From contig NZ_PNJG02000002.1 of the NCBI RefSeq assembly GCF_003226895.2, forward strand, positions 186,001-250,000: 64,000 bases of DNA, written 5' to 3'. Below are positions 45,711-54,919 of this stretch, in pieces. This stretch comes from Kocuria tytonis (lineage in GTDB: Bacteria; Actinomycetota; Actinomycetes; Actinomycetales; Micrococcaceae). Under the pieces are notes generated by a model that saw only the letters and a list, made by a program, of their open reading frames with translations, did not search any database and had not been told where the DNA came from. Within the stretch, counting starts at the first letter, position 1, and the number at the start of each line of letters is the position of its first letter. Both the position numbers and the translations under genes were made by a program.

Positions 45711-46133
45711 TCAGCGCGCGTCGATCTGCGCTGCGGCCTCGGGATCGGAGTCGTGGAGGAACTTCTCGATCCGCGCCGCCTCGTCCGACTCCCCGATCTG
45801 CGCGGCGGCCCGTCCCAGCGCGGCCAGGGCGCGCAAGAAGCCGCGGTTGGGCTCGTGGGCGTACGGCACGGCGCCGTGGCCCTTCCACCCGTGGGCGCGC
45901 AGCGAGTCCAGGCCGCGGTGGTAGCCCACGCGCGCATACGCGTAGCCCTCCAGCGTGCGTCCGTCCGCGAGCGCCTCCTCCGCGAGGATGGCCCACGGCA
46001 GCTGCTCCTTGGGAAACGCGGCCGCGAGGTCCTCGGCCTCGTCGCCGGCGTCGAAGCGCGCGGTCATCTCCTGGTTCTCCTCCAGGTACGTGGGCTCAGG
46101 TTCGTCCAGCAGGTTCTTGCCGAGCAGTGCCAC
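45711..46133 (-). CDS. DUF3151 family protein
   Basis: A 140-residue soluble protein of the actinobacterial DUF3151 family, rich in Ala/Glu and helical. Recognisable parts are NLLDEPEPTYLEEN, FPKEQLPWAILAEEAL and AYARVGYHRGLDSLRAHGWKG. No function is established. I chose GTG 46133 with AAAGGAA upstream over the frame opening at 46181. In some actinobacteria the family sits near fructose-bisphosphate aldolase; here fbaA is about 3.4 kb away with the AbgT and M20 genes between. Confidence 0.82.
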   Translation of the reverse strand: MALLGKNLLDEPEPTYLEENQEMTARFDAGDEAEDLAAAFPKEQLPWAILAEEALADGRTLEGYAYARVGYHRGLDSLRAHGWKGHGAVPYAHEPNRGFLRALAALGRAAAQIGESDEAARIEKFLHDSDPEAAAQIDAR

Positions 46134-46224
46134 GGTGGTTCCTTTCCACGGTCGTGCAGGGTTCGTCCTCACTGTACGCACGGTTCACGACGCCGCTCTA
46201 CGCCGTTCGCCGAGGGGGTCGGGC

Positions 46225-47859
46225 TCAGTCGCCGACCATGATCCCCACGCCGGGGCCCAGGGGCAGTCCGCCCATGTAGAAGACCACCAGGATGGCAACC
46301 CACACGAGCCAGAAGGGCACGACGAACGGCAGCATCCGGGCCATGAGCGTGCCGAGCCCCGCGGAAGGCTCGTACTTCCGGAGCATGGTCAGCAGTACCA
46401 CCATGTAGGGATTCAGCGGAGTCATCACCTGGGTCGCGGAGTCGCCCACCCGGAACGCGGCCTGGATAAAGGCGGGTTCGAAGCCGAGGAGACCGAACAT
46501 GGGCACGAACACCGCGGCCATGAGCGTCCACATGGAGGACCCGGAGATGATGAACAGGTTGAGCAGCGAGCACAGCAGGATGAAACCGATGATCACAGGG
46601 AATCCGGTCACCCCAGCGTCCTCGAGAGCGGTGGCGCCGGTGACCGCGATCCAGGAGCCGATTCCGGACCAGTTGAACAGCGCGATGAACTGGCCCAGGA
46701 CGAATGCGAGCACCAGGAACGAGATCATGTCCCGCAGCGCAGCACTCATCATCACGGGCACGTCCTTGAAGCCCCGCAGGGTGCCTGCCACACGGCCGTA
46801 GACGTAACCGCTCACCGAGAAGAACGTGAAGATGATGAACACGATCGAGGCCAGCAGCGGGGACTTGGGGAGGAAGTGTCCGGCCTCGTTGCGCCACGGG
46901 GAGTTCGGCAGCAGGGCGAAGACCGTAAGGGCCACCCCGATCAGCACGAAGGTGATCCCCGCCCACAGCAGGGCCTTCTTCTCGCGCGGGGACAGCGCCG
47001 CCTCCACATCGGGCTCCTGGGACTCGGCCACCGTCTGCTCGTCGCCCACGATGCGTATGGCGCGGGTGTCCGTCATGAGCTGAGTGGTCTCCGGGTTGAC
47101 CTCCTCGCGGGAGACGCCCACCCGTTCCACGCGCGGTTCCAGGATCTTGTCGATCACCCACCCGGCCACGAGGGACAGGATGATCGCTGAGACGATGTTG
47201 AACCAGTAGTTGGACAGCGGGTTGACCTCGGTGGCGTTCTCCGCCAGCGCCGGAACGGTGGGGATCACGGCGTTGGTGATGCCCGCGAACAGGGCGTCCA
47301 GGGACGTGGGGAAGATGTTGGTGGAGTACCCGGCGCCTGCGGCGGCGAAGCCGCCCAAAAGACCCGCCACAGGATGACGCCCGGCGGCTTTGAACGCGAG
47401 AGCAGCCAGCGGGGGGATCACCACGAACGCGGAGTCCGCCATGATGGAGCCCACCACGCCCACGAATCCCACGGTGTAGGGCAGCATCCACCGCGGTGCG
47501 CTGCCGATCGTGAAGCGGATGGCCGCGGCCAGGAAACCCGACTTCTCCGCGATGCCGATGGCCAGCAGGATCGTCGCGACCGTGACGAGCGGTGGGAAAC
47601 CGATGTAGTTCTCGCCGAGGGTCGTGGTGAACCACGCGATCCCGTCACCGGTGAAGAGCCCCTGGATGGCCACGGGTTCGTCCTTGCCCGGCACGTGCAC
47701 CACTACTCCTGCCCAGGCCATGGCGGTGGAGACGACTGCGGTGATGAGGAACAGGATGGTGAACAGGGCGAACGGCTCGGGCAGCTTGTTGCCCACCCTT
47801 TCAATGCCGGAGAGGAACCGGTCCCCCCGACTGGGTTTCATGGTGATGGTGGCGTTCAT
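46225..47859 (-). CDS. AbgT-family transporter
   Basis: A 544-residue membrane protein of the AbgT family, with about eleven to thirteen membrane segments and two re-entrant hairpins. Signature stretches are SIMADSAFVVIPPLAALAF, GGFAAAGAGYSTNIFP and ISGSSMWTLMAAVFVPMFG near the C-terminal half, and DSATQVMTPLNPYMVV. AbgT of E. coli takes up p-aminobenzoyl-glutamate; other members export sulfonamides. The coding region starts at ATG 47859 after GGAG. It follows an M20 amidohydrolase gene by 40 bases in the same operon, like abgAB-abgT. Confidence 0.88.
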   Translation of the reverse strand: MNATITMKPSRGDRFLSGIERVGNKLPEPFALFTILFLITAVVSTAMAWAGVVVHVPGKDEPVAIQGLFTGDGIAWFTTTLGENYIGFPPLVTVATILLAIGIAEKSGFLAAAIRFTIGSAPRWMLPYTVGFVGVVGSIMADSAFVVIPPLAALAFKAAGRHPVAGLLGGFAAAGAGYSTNIFPTSLDALFAGITNAVIPTVPALAENATEVNPLSNYWFNIVSAIILSLVAGWVIDKILEPRVERVGVSREEVNPETTQLMTDTRAIRIVGDEQTVAESQEPDVEAALSPREKKALLWAGITFVLIGVALTVFALLPNSPWRNEAGHFLPKSPLLASIVFIIFTFFSVSGYVYGRVAGTLRGFKDVPVMMSAALRDMISFLVLAFVLGQFIALFNWSGIGSWIAVTGATALEDAGVTGFPVIIGFILLCSLLNLFIISGSSMWTLMAAVFVPMFGLLGFEPAFIQAAFRVGDSATQVMTPLNPYMVVLLTMLRKYEPSAGLGTLMARMLPFVVPFWLVWVAILVVFYMGGLPLGPGVGIMVGD

Positions 47860-47899
47860 GGGTGCTCCGTGGTGATCGGGGTGTGGGTGCCCGGCGTGG

Positions 47900-49294
47900 T
47901 CAGTCGAAGTAGTCGGGAACCGAGATCCCGCCGCCGTTCGCCCGGAAGTCCTCGGTGACGTCGGCGGCGAGGCCATCGTCCGTGAGGTAGTCGAGAGCGA
48001 CGGCAGCGAGGCCATAGGCGCCGTCGACCCCCGCCCGCTCCGCCTCCGGGCCCGCTGCCGCGGCGGCGAACTCGCGGGAGTGCAGTCCTGTGTCCTCGGT
48101 GGCGATGCCGATCAGCGGGTGGATGCCCGGGATGCGGTAGCTGACATTGCCGAAGTCGGTGGAGGCTGCCAGTACCTCTGACAGGGTGCCTCCGGGGTAC
48201 GGGTCCCGCCCTCGACGACGCTGGGCAAGAACCCATCTGTCGGACAGCGGTCCATTGCCCAGAACGGGAAGCGTGGCCGGGGAGGTGTCCCAGGTGATCG
48301 TGACACCCACACCGGCCATGAGTGCGGCGCCCTCCATCACCTCGCTCACGCGCTGCGAGAGGGCACCGAGGGTGTCGGGGCGCTGTGAACGCACGTAGAG
48401 CCGCAGCATGGCCATCTCGGTGATGATGTTCGGTCGCTCCCCGCCATCCGGCAGCACGGCGTGGATCCGATCCGTGGGCGGGGTCTGCTGGCGCAGCAGG
48501 CCAAGCCCCTGGTAGGCGAGCACGGCGCCGTCGAGCGCGTTGCGGCCCATGAAAGGGTGCGACGACGCGTGGGAAGCCCGCCCGTGGAACGTCACCTCGC
48601 ACTGTCGACGCCCGAGCCACACCTGGTCCACGAGGTCGGTCATGTAAGGGTGGACCATAGCGGCGGCGTCGATGCCCTCAAGCGCGCCATTGCGGGCCAT
48701 GATCTCCTTGCCCCCCTCACCCTCCTCGGCGGGAGTGCCCAGGTAGACCACGCGTCCAGAGAACGCGCCGGGGTCCTCCCGCAGCAGCTCCACCAGGGCC
48801 AAGAACGCCCCGAGACCCGTCACCGCGATCACGTTGTGACCGCAGCCGTGGCCGATCCCCGGCAGCGCGTCGTACTCGGACATCACCGCGATGGTGCGGT
48901 GGTGCTCCGGGTCGAAGTCCTGGGAAGCGATCTCTGCATGGACGGCGGTGTCCAGACCGAACGCGGGACTCTGCGCCTCGATCTCGTGCTGCGCTAAGTG
49001 ATCCTTGATCCGTTGCGCGGCCCGGTGCTCTTGGAACGCCGTCTCCGGGTCTTCGTGAAGTTCGTGAAGAAGGCGCACGAGATCCTCGGACTGGGCGTCT
49101 ACGAGGGTCTGCAGGCGCTCCTGCGCCACTGGCCCGGCGCCGCAATGGTCTCGCAGGTGGTGCGTCAGCTGCTGCTTCCGGCGCTCGGTGTCACGCAGCA
49201 GCTGCTGCAGGTAGGCGTGGGAAGGCTCTGGCGGCTCCTGCTCAGGTCCGGCGAAACGCTCGGACGGCGTGCTTTGCGGGTGTTGGTAGGCCAT
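47900..49294 (-). CDS. M20 family amidohydrolase, AbgA/AbgB-like
   Basis: A 464-residue metallopeptidase-fold amidohydrolase. An unusual ~90-residue helical N terminus with LRDTERRKQQLTHHLRDHCG precedes the M20 core. Metal ligands: GIGHGCGHN near residue 158 and AEEGEGGKEIM. The lid domain follows with VTFHGRASHASSHPFMGRNALD, the catalytic-histidine stretch of the family. The product is probably a p-aminobenzoyl-glutamate or N-acyl amino acid hydrolase feeding on substrate imported by AbgT. ATG 49294 is seven bases after TATTGT, so leaderless; the frame also opens at 49336. Confidence 0.85.
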   Translation of the reverse strand: MAYQHPQSTPSERFAGPEQEPPEPSHAYLQQLLRDTERRKQQLTHHLRDHCGAGPVAQERLQTLVDAQSEDLVRLLHELHEDPETAFQEHRAAQRIKDHLAQHEIEAQSPAFGLDTAVHAEIASQDFDPEHHRTIAVMSEYDALPGIGHGCGHNVIAVTGLGAFLALVELLREDPGAFSGRVVYLGTPAEEGEGGKEIMARNGALEGIDAAAMVHPYMTDLVDQVWLGRRQCEVTFHGRASHASSHPFMGRNALDGAVLAYQGLGLLRQQTPPTDRIHAVLPDGGERPNIITEMAMLRLYVRSQRPDTLGALSQRVSEVMEGAALMAGVGVTITWDTSPATLPVLGNGPLSDRWVLAQRRRGRDPYPGGTLSEVLAASTDFGNVSYRIPGIHPLIGIATEDTGLHSREFAAAAAGPEAERAGVDGAYGLAAVALDYLTDDGLAADVTEDFRANGGGISVPDYFD

Positions 49295-49415
49295 GCCCTG
49301 GACAATAGCAAGTGGCGTGTTCCACATCACATCCATTGATTCAGGACGGGCGGCTTCACGGATCGCAGCGTTTGCACGTGCGGAACCGCGCCGTGCGGCG
49401 TCGCCGGCCGGGATT

Positions 49416-49465
49416 CGATCCCGTCGGTGCCCCGCACGCGGACGTGCGGGGCACCGACGGGATCG
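49416..49465 (-). terminator. terminator of fbaA, 22-bp perfect stem
   Basis: The arms 49416-49437 and 49444-49465 are exactly complementary (left arm begins CGATCCCGTCGGTGCC) around GCGGAC. It is the strongest hairpin in the window and begins seven bases after the fbaA stop on the minus strand. Confidence 0.88.
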
Positions 49466-49471
49466 TGCGGA

Positions 49472-50494
49472 CTACTTGATGGACGTGCCCGCGGAACCGA
49501 GGTTCTGGCAGGCCTCCACCACGCGGGCGGCCATGCCGGTCTCGGCCTCGGCGCCCCACACGCGGGGGTCGTACTTCTTCTTGTTGCCCACCTCGCCGTC
49601 GATCTTCAGGACGCCGTCGTAGTTGCTCAGCATGAAGCCGGCCACGGGGCGGGTGAACGCGTACTGGGTGTCCGTGTCCACGTTCATCTTGATCACGCCG
49701 TAGGACACGGCGTCCGCGATCTCCTGGGCGGTGGAGCCGGAGCCGCCGTGGAACACGAGGTCGAAGGGGCGCTCCTTGCCGATCTTCTGGCCCACCTCGT
49801 CCTGGATCTGCTTGAGCAGCTCGGGGCGCAGGCGCACATTGCCGGGCTTGTAGACGCCGTGGACGTTGCCGAAGGTCAGGGCGGTGATGTAGCGGCCCTT
49901 CTCGCCGGCGCCGAGCGCCTCGATGGTCTTCATGCCGTCCGCCACGGTGGTGTAGAGGGAGTCGTTGATCTCACCGACCACACCGTCCTCCTCACCGCCC
50001 ACGGCGCCGATCTCCACCTCCAGGATGATGTGCGCCTTGCTGGTGCGCTCCAGCAGCTCCTGGGCGATCTTGAGGTTCTCGTCCAGGGCGATCGCGGAGC
50101 CGTCCCACATGTGCGACTGGAAGATGGGGTCCTCACCGCGCGCCACGGCCTTCTCGGACTCGGCGAGCAGCGGCAGCACGAAGCCCTCGAGCTTGTCCTG
50201 CGGGCAGTGGTCCGTGTGCAGGGCGATGTTGACGTCGTACTTCTTGGCCACCTCACGGGCGAACGCCGCCATGGCCAGCGAACCCGTGACCATGTCCTTC
50301 ACGGAGGAGCCGGACCAGTACGCCGCACCACCGGTGGACGCCTGGATGATGCCGTCCGAACCCGCCTCGGCGAAACCGCGGATCGCGGCGTTGAGGGTCT
50401 GGGAGGAGGTCACGTTGATGGCCGGGTAGGCGAAGCCCTTCTCCTTGGCCCGGTCGATCATCTCGGAGTAAACGTCAGGGGTTGCGATGGGCAT
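49472..50494 (-). CDS. fbaA: class II fructose-bisphosphate aldolase
   Basis: A 340-residue zinc aldolase of glycolysis and gluconeogenesis. NIALHTDHCPQDKLEGFVLPLL has the first zinc histidine and the catalytic aspartate. Others are ILEVEIGAVGGEEDG (glycine loop), FGNVHGVYKPG (second zinc histidine) and DLVFHGGSGS (third). The C-terminal YDPRVWG is typical of the actinobacterial form. The length is normal. AAGGAG precedes ATG 50494. Confidence 0.97.
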   Translation of the reverse strand: MPIATPDVYSEMIDRAKEKGFAYPAINVTSSQTLNAAIRGFAEAGSDGIIQASTGGAAYWSGSSVKDMVTGSLAMAAFAREVAKKYDVNIALHTDHCPQDKLEGFVLPLLAESEKAVARGEDPIFQSHMWDGSAIALDENLKIAQELLERTSKAHIILEVEIGAVGGEEDGVVGEINDSLYTTVADGMKTIEALGAGEKGRYITALTFGNVHGVYKPGNVRLRPELLKQIQDEVGQKIGKERPFDLVFHGGSGSTAQEIADAVSYGVIKMNVDTDTQYAFTRPVAGFMLSNYDGVLKIDGEVGNKKKYDPRVWGAEAETGMAARVVEACQNLGSAGTSIK

Positions 50495-50655
50495 GAAACA
50501 CTCCTTCTACTGGGTTCCCGATGCACGGCTGGACCGTGGCCTGAGGCCTGTTTCCAGTCTAGGCGACGGGTCTGCTCGTGACCCGGGACGGCACCGCAAA
50601 ATTGCGGCCCACCACGGGATGAACCGTGGCGGGCCGATCGTCTCAGAGCCGCGCC

Positions 50656-50677
50656 GTGGTCACGCCGCCGTGACCAC
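50656..50677 (-). terminator. hairpin downstream of the lipase gene
   Basis: GTGGTCACG and CGTGACCAC pair perfectly around CCGC, 66 bases beyond the lipase stop. Confidence 0.6.
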
Positions 50678-50742
50678 GTACGGACCCACGGGTGACCTCC
50701 TCGGTGGGTGCGCGGCGCCCGGGGGTCGTTGCCCCGTGGCGC

Positions 50743-52122
50743 TCACAACCGCCAGCACGAGCTGGTCTGCGGGATGCCCTTGAACCGTGCGTCCAGGTAG
50801 ACGAGCATCGAGGGAATGCCTTCCAGAGAGGCCCCCACATGGGTGGGCGTGGCGAGCGTCTGCATGGAGACGTTCACGCCGGAGGCGCACCATTTCTGGG
50901 CGAGCCGTCGGCCCGACTGGTAGGGCACGACGTCGTCCGCCACGGTGTGGGCGATGCGCACCGGGACACGGGGGTGGCGGCCCGCGGCACCGATGGTCTG
51001 CTCGTCCAGGTACGCCTTCAGAGCGGGGTCCCCGAGCAGCTGGGAGAAGGAGCGCCCGTCAGCCGTGAGCTTCTCGGACGGCACCAGGGCGTCGGAGAGG
51101 ACGGTGCCCACGAGGCAGCTGTCCTGGGCCTTGTCATAGCGCCTCTGCCCCTCCGCATTGAGTCTGTCCCGAACCGCCACCCCGGAGTCCTCGGCCGCCC
51201 CCATCACGTAGAAGGACAGGCCGGAGAAGAGAGAGGAGTCGATGTGCTGACCCGTGAGTGTGAGGTCCGCGGGCGGCGCACCCACCCAGGCACTCTTGAG
51301 CTGCACCTCCGGGGCGTACTCAGGGGCGCTCTCCGCGGCTGCAGCCGTGGCACCGCCGCCCTGCGAGTATCCCACGGCGGCCACGGGGGTCTTAGCATCC
51401 ACTCCCTCCATGCCGAGCTGCTGCGCACCGCGCACGGCATCGAGCACGGCATGAGCCTGGTCCACGCGGTTCATGTATGTGTGGGCGCCGTCAGTGCCCA
51501 GACCGATGTAGTCCGGGGCCACCACGTTGTAGCCGGCATTGATCAGGCCGGCCAGGCTGAGGCCTTCGTAGTTCGTGCCCATGGCCATCTGACGGGACGG
51601 CGCGCACGAGTCGCCCATACCCTGGGTACCCGAGGACAGCACCACGAGCGGCCGTGGGCCGGGCTTGCGCCACGCAGCCTTGGACTGCAGCACGGTGCCC
51701 GTGGTGGCCACGGCCTGGTTCTTGCTGTTGGTGGTCCTGTACATGATGCGCGTGGCGGACGCATTGGGCTTGATGAGCTTGACGGGGTCCAGGTAGAACG
51801 TGGACGGCTCCGAGCGCACCACACCCCCGTTGGCGGCAGGCAGCTGCGCCGGGGTGCTGTAGAAGTCCGTGTCCGTGGAGCTGCGGAGCTTCTTCAGCGC
51901 ATCCTCGCGAGCAAGATCATCGCGGGTCAGACCCTGCTCCTGGAGCTTCTGGTCCTGCTCGCTGCGCGGCAGCTCGGAGAAACCGCCATCCGGTGCGGAG
52001 CCTGCTGCGCTCTGCGCATTCGCGGGCTGCAGTCCAGCAAGCAGCAGCCCAACGCCCAGGGCGAGGGCACCCGCAGAACGCCGCAAGGACGATGGGCGTG
52101 TAGTCGAGGCAGCCATGAGCAT
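50743..52122 (-). CDS. secreted lipase (secretory lipase/LIP family)
   Basis: A 459-residue exported alpha/beta hydrolase. Residues 1-36 are a signal peptide (RRSAGALALGVGLLLAGLQPANAQ). The nucleophile elbow GYSQGGGAT lies near residue 250, with an oxyanion-side motif LVVLSSGTQGMGDSC before it. The catalytic histidine is probably in LATPTHVGASLEG and the aspartate in HTVADDVVPYQSG. The family is known from secreted lipases of fungi and actinobacteria. AAAGG precedes ATG 52122; a second ATG follows two codons later. It is a single gene, and its long regulatory spacer downstream toward fbaA has no other gene. Confidence 0.9.
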   Translation of the reverse strand: MLMAASTTRPSSLRRSAGALALGVGLLLAGLQPANAQSAAGSAPDGGFSELPRSEQDQKLQEQGLTRDDLAREDALKKLRSSTDTDFYSTPAQLPAANGGVVRSEPSTFYLDPVKLIKPNASATRIMYRTTNSKNQAVATTGTVLQSKAAWRKPGPRPLVVLSSGTQGMGDSCAPSRQMAMGTNYEGLSLAGLINAGYNVVAPDYIGLGTDGAHTYMNRVDQAHAVLDAVRGAQQLGMEGVDAKTPVAAVGYSQGGGATAAAAESAPEYAPEVQLKSAWVGAPPADLTLTGQHIDSSLFSGLSFYVMGAAEDSGVAVRDRLNAEGQRRYDKAQDSCLVGTVLSDALVPSEKLTADGRSFSQLLGDPALKAYLDEQTIGAAGRHPRVPVRIAHTVADDVVPYQSGRRLAQKWCASGVNVSMQTLATPTHVGASLEGIPSMLVYLDARFKGIPQTSSCWRL

Positions 52123-52201
52123 GCGAACCTTTCATCATGTGATTCAACTCACATGACCATACGGTAACTTCTGCCTTCTGGCTATGGTCGGCCGGCCTTT
52201 T

Positions 52202-52978
52202 TCACGCTCCCGCGCCCTTCGTGACCTCGGACGAGGGCGCAGGACGCTGCTCGAACACGTGGCGGCGGATCCATGCATGCATGGTCACGGCGGCGGCCGC
52301 TCCGGCGTTGATGGAGCGGGTGGAGCCGAACTGTTCGATGGCCAGGACGGCGTCCGCCTCTGCGACGAGCTCCTCGGAGACCCCCGGGCCCTCCTGACCG
52401 AAGACCAGCACGCAACGCTCTGGCAGGTCGAACATCTCGATCAGCTGCGATCCGGGGACGTTGTCGATCGCGAGCACCGCGAGTCCCTCGCTGCGTGCCC
52501 ACTCCATGAACTCCGCGACGCTCGCGTGGTGGCGCACGTGCTGGTAGCGGTCGGTGACCATGGCCCCGCGACGGTTCCAGCGGCGTCGCCCGATGATGTG
52601 GACCTCACGGGCCAGGAACGCGTTGGCGGTGCGCACCACGGAGCCGATGTTGAAGTCGTGCTCCCAGTTCTCCACCGCCACGTGGAAGGCGTGGCGCCTG
52701 GAGTCCAGGGCCGCGATGATCGCGTCCATGCGCCAGTAGCGGTACTGGTCCGCCACGTTGCGGCGGTCGCCGTCGCGCAGCAGCTCGGGGTCCCAGTGCT
52801 CGCCGGTGGGCCACTCGCCCTGCCAGGGACCGACGCCAACCACGCGGTTCTCGGGGTCTAGAGCTGGGTTCTCGCCATTCACCGGCGGATCCGCGGAGTC
52901 CTCACGCGCCTCGGTGCGGGTGGGCAGGTGAGGTGCGCGAGCGGCGTCGTCGCCCCCGGAAGCGTCCGGCTCAGTCAA
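52202..52978 (-). CDS. SpoU/TrmH-family RNA 2'-O-methyltransferase
   Basis: A 258-residue SPOUT methyltransferase. The three knot motifs are VENWEHDFNIGSVVRTANAF (motif 1 with the conserved arginine), CVLVFGQEGPGVSEEL (motif 2) and FGSTRSINAGAAAAVTMHAW (motif 3). The target may be tRNA or 23S rRNA. Residues 1-45 are low complexity and contain the reverse 11-mer (52941). The only early start in frame is TTG 52978, overlapping pyrE by eight bases; a GTG near residue 33 (VNGENPAL) would be a reasonable alternative. Confidence 0.85.
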   Translation of the reverse strand: MTEPDASGGDDAARAPHLPTRTEAREDSADPPVNGENPALDPENRVVGVGPWQGEWPTGEHWDPELLRDGDRRNVADQYRYWRMDAIIAALDSRRHAFHVAVENWEHDFNIGSVVRTANAFLAREVHIIGRRRWNRRGAMVTDRYQHVRHHASVAEFMEWARSEGLAVLAIDNVPGSQLIEMFDLPERCVLVFGQEGPGVSEELVAEADAVLAIEQFGSTRSINAGAAAAVTMHAWIRRHVFEQRPAPSSEVTKGAGA

Positions 52979-53552
52979 GCCCCAGCTCGTCCTTGGAGTA
53001 GGCGTACAGGCACGGGACGCCCGCGGTCTCCTGGATGCGCTCCTTGGCGCCGGTGCGGCGGTCCACGATCACGGCCACGGCCACCACGTTCGCGCCCGCC
53101 TTCTGCAGGGCTTCCACCGCGGTGAGCGCGGAACCGCCGGTGGTGGAGGTGTCCTCCACGACCACCACGTCGCGGCCCTTCACCCCGGGACCCTCCACCT
53201 GGCGGCCCATTCCGTAGGACTTCTGGGCCTTGCGCACCACGAACGTGTCGATGGCCCGGCCCTGGTCACCGGCGGTGCGCATGATCGCGTGGCCCACGGG
53301 GTCCGCGCCCATGGTGAGTCCGCCGGCGGCGTCGAACTGGATGCCCGCCTCGTCCAGCAGACCCAGCATCACCTGGCCCACGTAGCGCGAGGCCTCGTGG
53401 TGCAGGGTCACCCGCCGCAGGTCCACGTAGTAGTCCGCCTCGATGCCGCTGGCCAGCGTCACCTTGCCCCGCACCACGGCGAGCTCCTTGATGAGGTCAC
53501 GCAGGCGGTCGCGGGCGGTGTCCAGGTCCACGGGAGAGAAGTCGGTGCTCAT
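52971..53552 (-). CDS. pyrE: orotate phosphoribosyltransferase
   Basis: A 193-residue enzyme of pyrimidine synthesis that adds the ribose-5-phosphate of PRPP to orotate. The PRPP loop VVVVEDTSTTGGSALTAVEA is clear, with FVVRKAQKSYGMGRQVEGP before it and TLASGIEADYYVDLRRV near the start. The length is right. TAAGCT is followed by six bases and ATG 53552, a leaderless arrangement. It is first in an operon with the SpoU methyltransferase. Confidence 0.95.
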   Translation of the reverse strand: MSTDFSPVDLDTARDRLRDLIKELAVVRGKVTLASGIEADYYVDLRRVTLHHEASRYVGQVMLGLLDEAGIQFDAAGGLTMGADPVGHAIMRTAGDQGRAIDTFVVRKAQKSYGMGRQVEGPGVKGRDVVVVEDTSTTGGSALTAVEALQKAGANVVAVAVIVDRRTGAKERIQETAGVPCLYAYSKDELGLD

Positions 53553-53694
53553 GCCCTCAGCTTACGGGCCCGCACCGCTCGGCGGGCGACGACGCATGCT
53601 CGGAACGCTGGGGCGACGCGGGCGGACGCCGGGGCACCCTGGGGACCCAGCACGCCCACGAGAGGGTCGCTTCCCACACCCACGGAGCGTAGAC

Positions 53695-53721
53695 TGAATC
53701 AATACATACCTCAGTGATTCA
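53695..53721 (+). promoter_or_regulatory. inverted repeat operator of the XRE-ImmA-PIN module
   Basis: TGAATCA (53695-53701) and TGATTCA (53715-53721) form a perfect 7-bp inverted repeat with 13 bases between. It lies between a possible -10 TAGACT (53690-53695) and the ribosome site AGGAG. Its symmetry suits autoregulation by the XRE protein encoded directly downstream. Confidence 0.55.
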
Positions 53722-53733
53722 CAGGAGTTCACC

Positions 53734-54072
53734 ATGCCCTCCCCCAGCGTCGGACAGCTCGTCGGAGCTGCCCTGGAAAGCTCCAACATGAGCCAGCGCT
53801 CTGTTGCGGACGAAACTGGCATTGCTCAGGCAGCCATCTCCCGCATCATCAACGGAACCCGCCAGGCCAAGACAACAGAACTCATGCTGATCGCCCAGGC
53901 AACTGGGCACACCTACGCGCAGTTGACGGGTGGCGGAATTGCCGAAGATCAAATCTCCTGGGCCGCTCGCTCCACCGATGGTTCCGGCATGGCTGCCATG
54001 AAGAAGGCCGTCATGGACTTCATGGATCTTGACGCGTACCTGACCGATCAAGCCATCTCGACCTCGGTGTGA
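53734..54072 (+). CDS. XRE helix-turn-helix regulator, probable antitoxin/repressor
   Basis: A 112-residue protein. The helix-turn-helix covers residues ~8-62 (NMSQRSVADETGIAQAAISRIING), with KTTELMLIAQATG after it. The C-terminal part has no recognisable domain. AGGAG lies seven bases before ATG 53734. Together with the next two genes it forms a compact operon of visibly lower G+C than its surroundings. Likely role: it represses the module and may be a substrate of the neighbouring ImmA-type protease. Confidence 0.83.
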   Translation: MPSPSVGQLVGAALESSNMSQRSVADETGIAQAAISRIINGTRQAKTTELMLIAQATGHTYAQLTGGGIAEDQISWAARSTDGSGMAAMKKAVMDFMDLDAYLTDQAISTSV

Positions 54073-54076
54073 CCCC

Positions 54077-54919
54077 GTGCCGCACCAGGTAGCGATTGAA
54101 GAAGAAGCTCAGATGGCCGCCCACGGTTTCCGGGAGCGGAACAATTTGGGTTCGCACCCGCTGGGGGATCTGATCCCCATCATCGAGCGGGCAACGGGCA
54201 TAGATGTGGCCGTACTCGCTGCTGGACCGGATGAACACGGTTTGGCCGCCAGATCCCCTGAGACGGGAACAACGTTCATCGTGGTGGCAACAACCGGCAA
54301 TCCCATGAGGCAGCGCAGCAGCCTGGGTCACGAGTTGGCGCACGTGGAGTTCGAGGACTGGACGCCGGGCCGCGAACTCGAGAGACGTGATCCCGTCGAG
54401 GTGCGCGCGGATGCTTTTTCGCGTCACTTGCTGCTGCCCCAGGCAGCCATCCACGACGTCTTCGGAGATCGACACACCGTGGCCGAAGCAGACCTGTCCA
54501 TGCTCGTGCAACTGTTCCAGGTGTCCCCGGCCATCGCGACCATCGCTCTCCATCAGGCCGGTCTCGTGGATGCTTCGCGGAAGAGCGAATGGCTCAAAAT
54601 GTCGACACCGCAACTCGCCGCACGACACGGCTGGGGTGACCAGTACAAGGCGTGGCAAGCGGAGTCCCGACAAACCAGAGCCCCGCGGCGCCTGCTGGCA
54701 CGGGCCATCGAGGGATATGCGGAGGGTGTGGTGTCGGTTCAGGCCATCGCCCGGTTGCGAGGCATGCCAGCGAATGACGTGGAAGACGAGCTGGCCGAGT
54801 CCAACATCATGCCGCGCGCACAAGAGACAGTGCGAGACGATCCTCAAAGCCTCCCCCAGGCACCCGTCGTAGACCTCGCGTTCTTGGACGATCTCGACGA
54901 CTCGAATGGCACTGCATGA
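54077..54919 (+). CDS. ImmA/IrrE-family metallopeptidase
   Basis: A 280-residue protein with the zinc-peptidase motif HELAH in RQRSSLGHELAHVEFED near residue 80, and a third ligand candidate in VEVRADAFSRHLLLP. This is an intact active-site layout, unlike RamB in this window. ImmA-type proteases inactivate XRE repressors in response to a signal. It starts at GTG 54077, five bases after the XRE stop. Its end overlaps the next gene as ATGA. The last ~60 residues contain a helical stretch and an acidic tail. Confidence 0.87.
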   Translation: MPHQVAIEEEAQMAAHGFRERNNLGSHPLGDLIPIIERATGIDVAVLAAGPDEHGLAARSPETGTTFIVVATTGNPMRQRSSLGHELAHVEFEDWTPGRELERRDPVEVRADAFSRHLLLPQAAIHDVFGDRHTVAEADLSMLVQLFQVSPAIATIALHQAGLVDASRKSEWLKMSTPQLAARHGWGDQYKAWQAESRQTRAPRRLLARAIEGYAEGVVSVQAIARLRGMPANDVEDELAESNIMPRAQETVRDDPQSLPQAPVVDLAFLDDLDDSNGTA

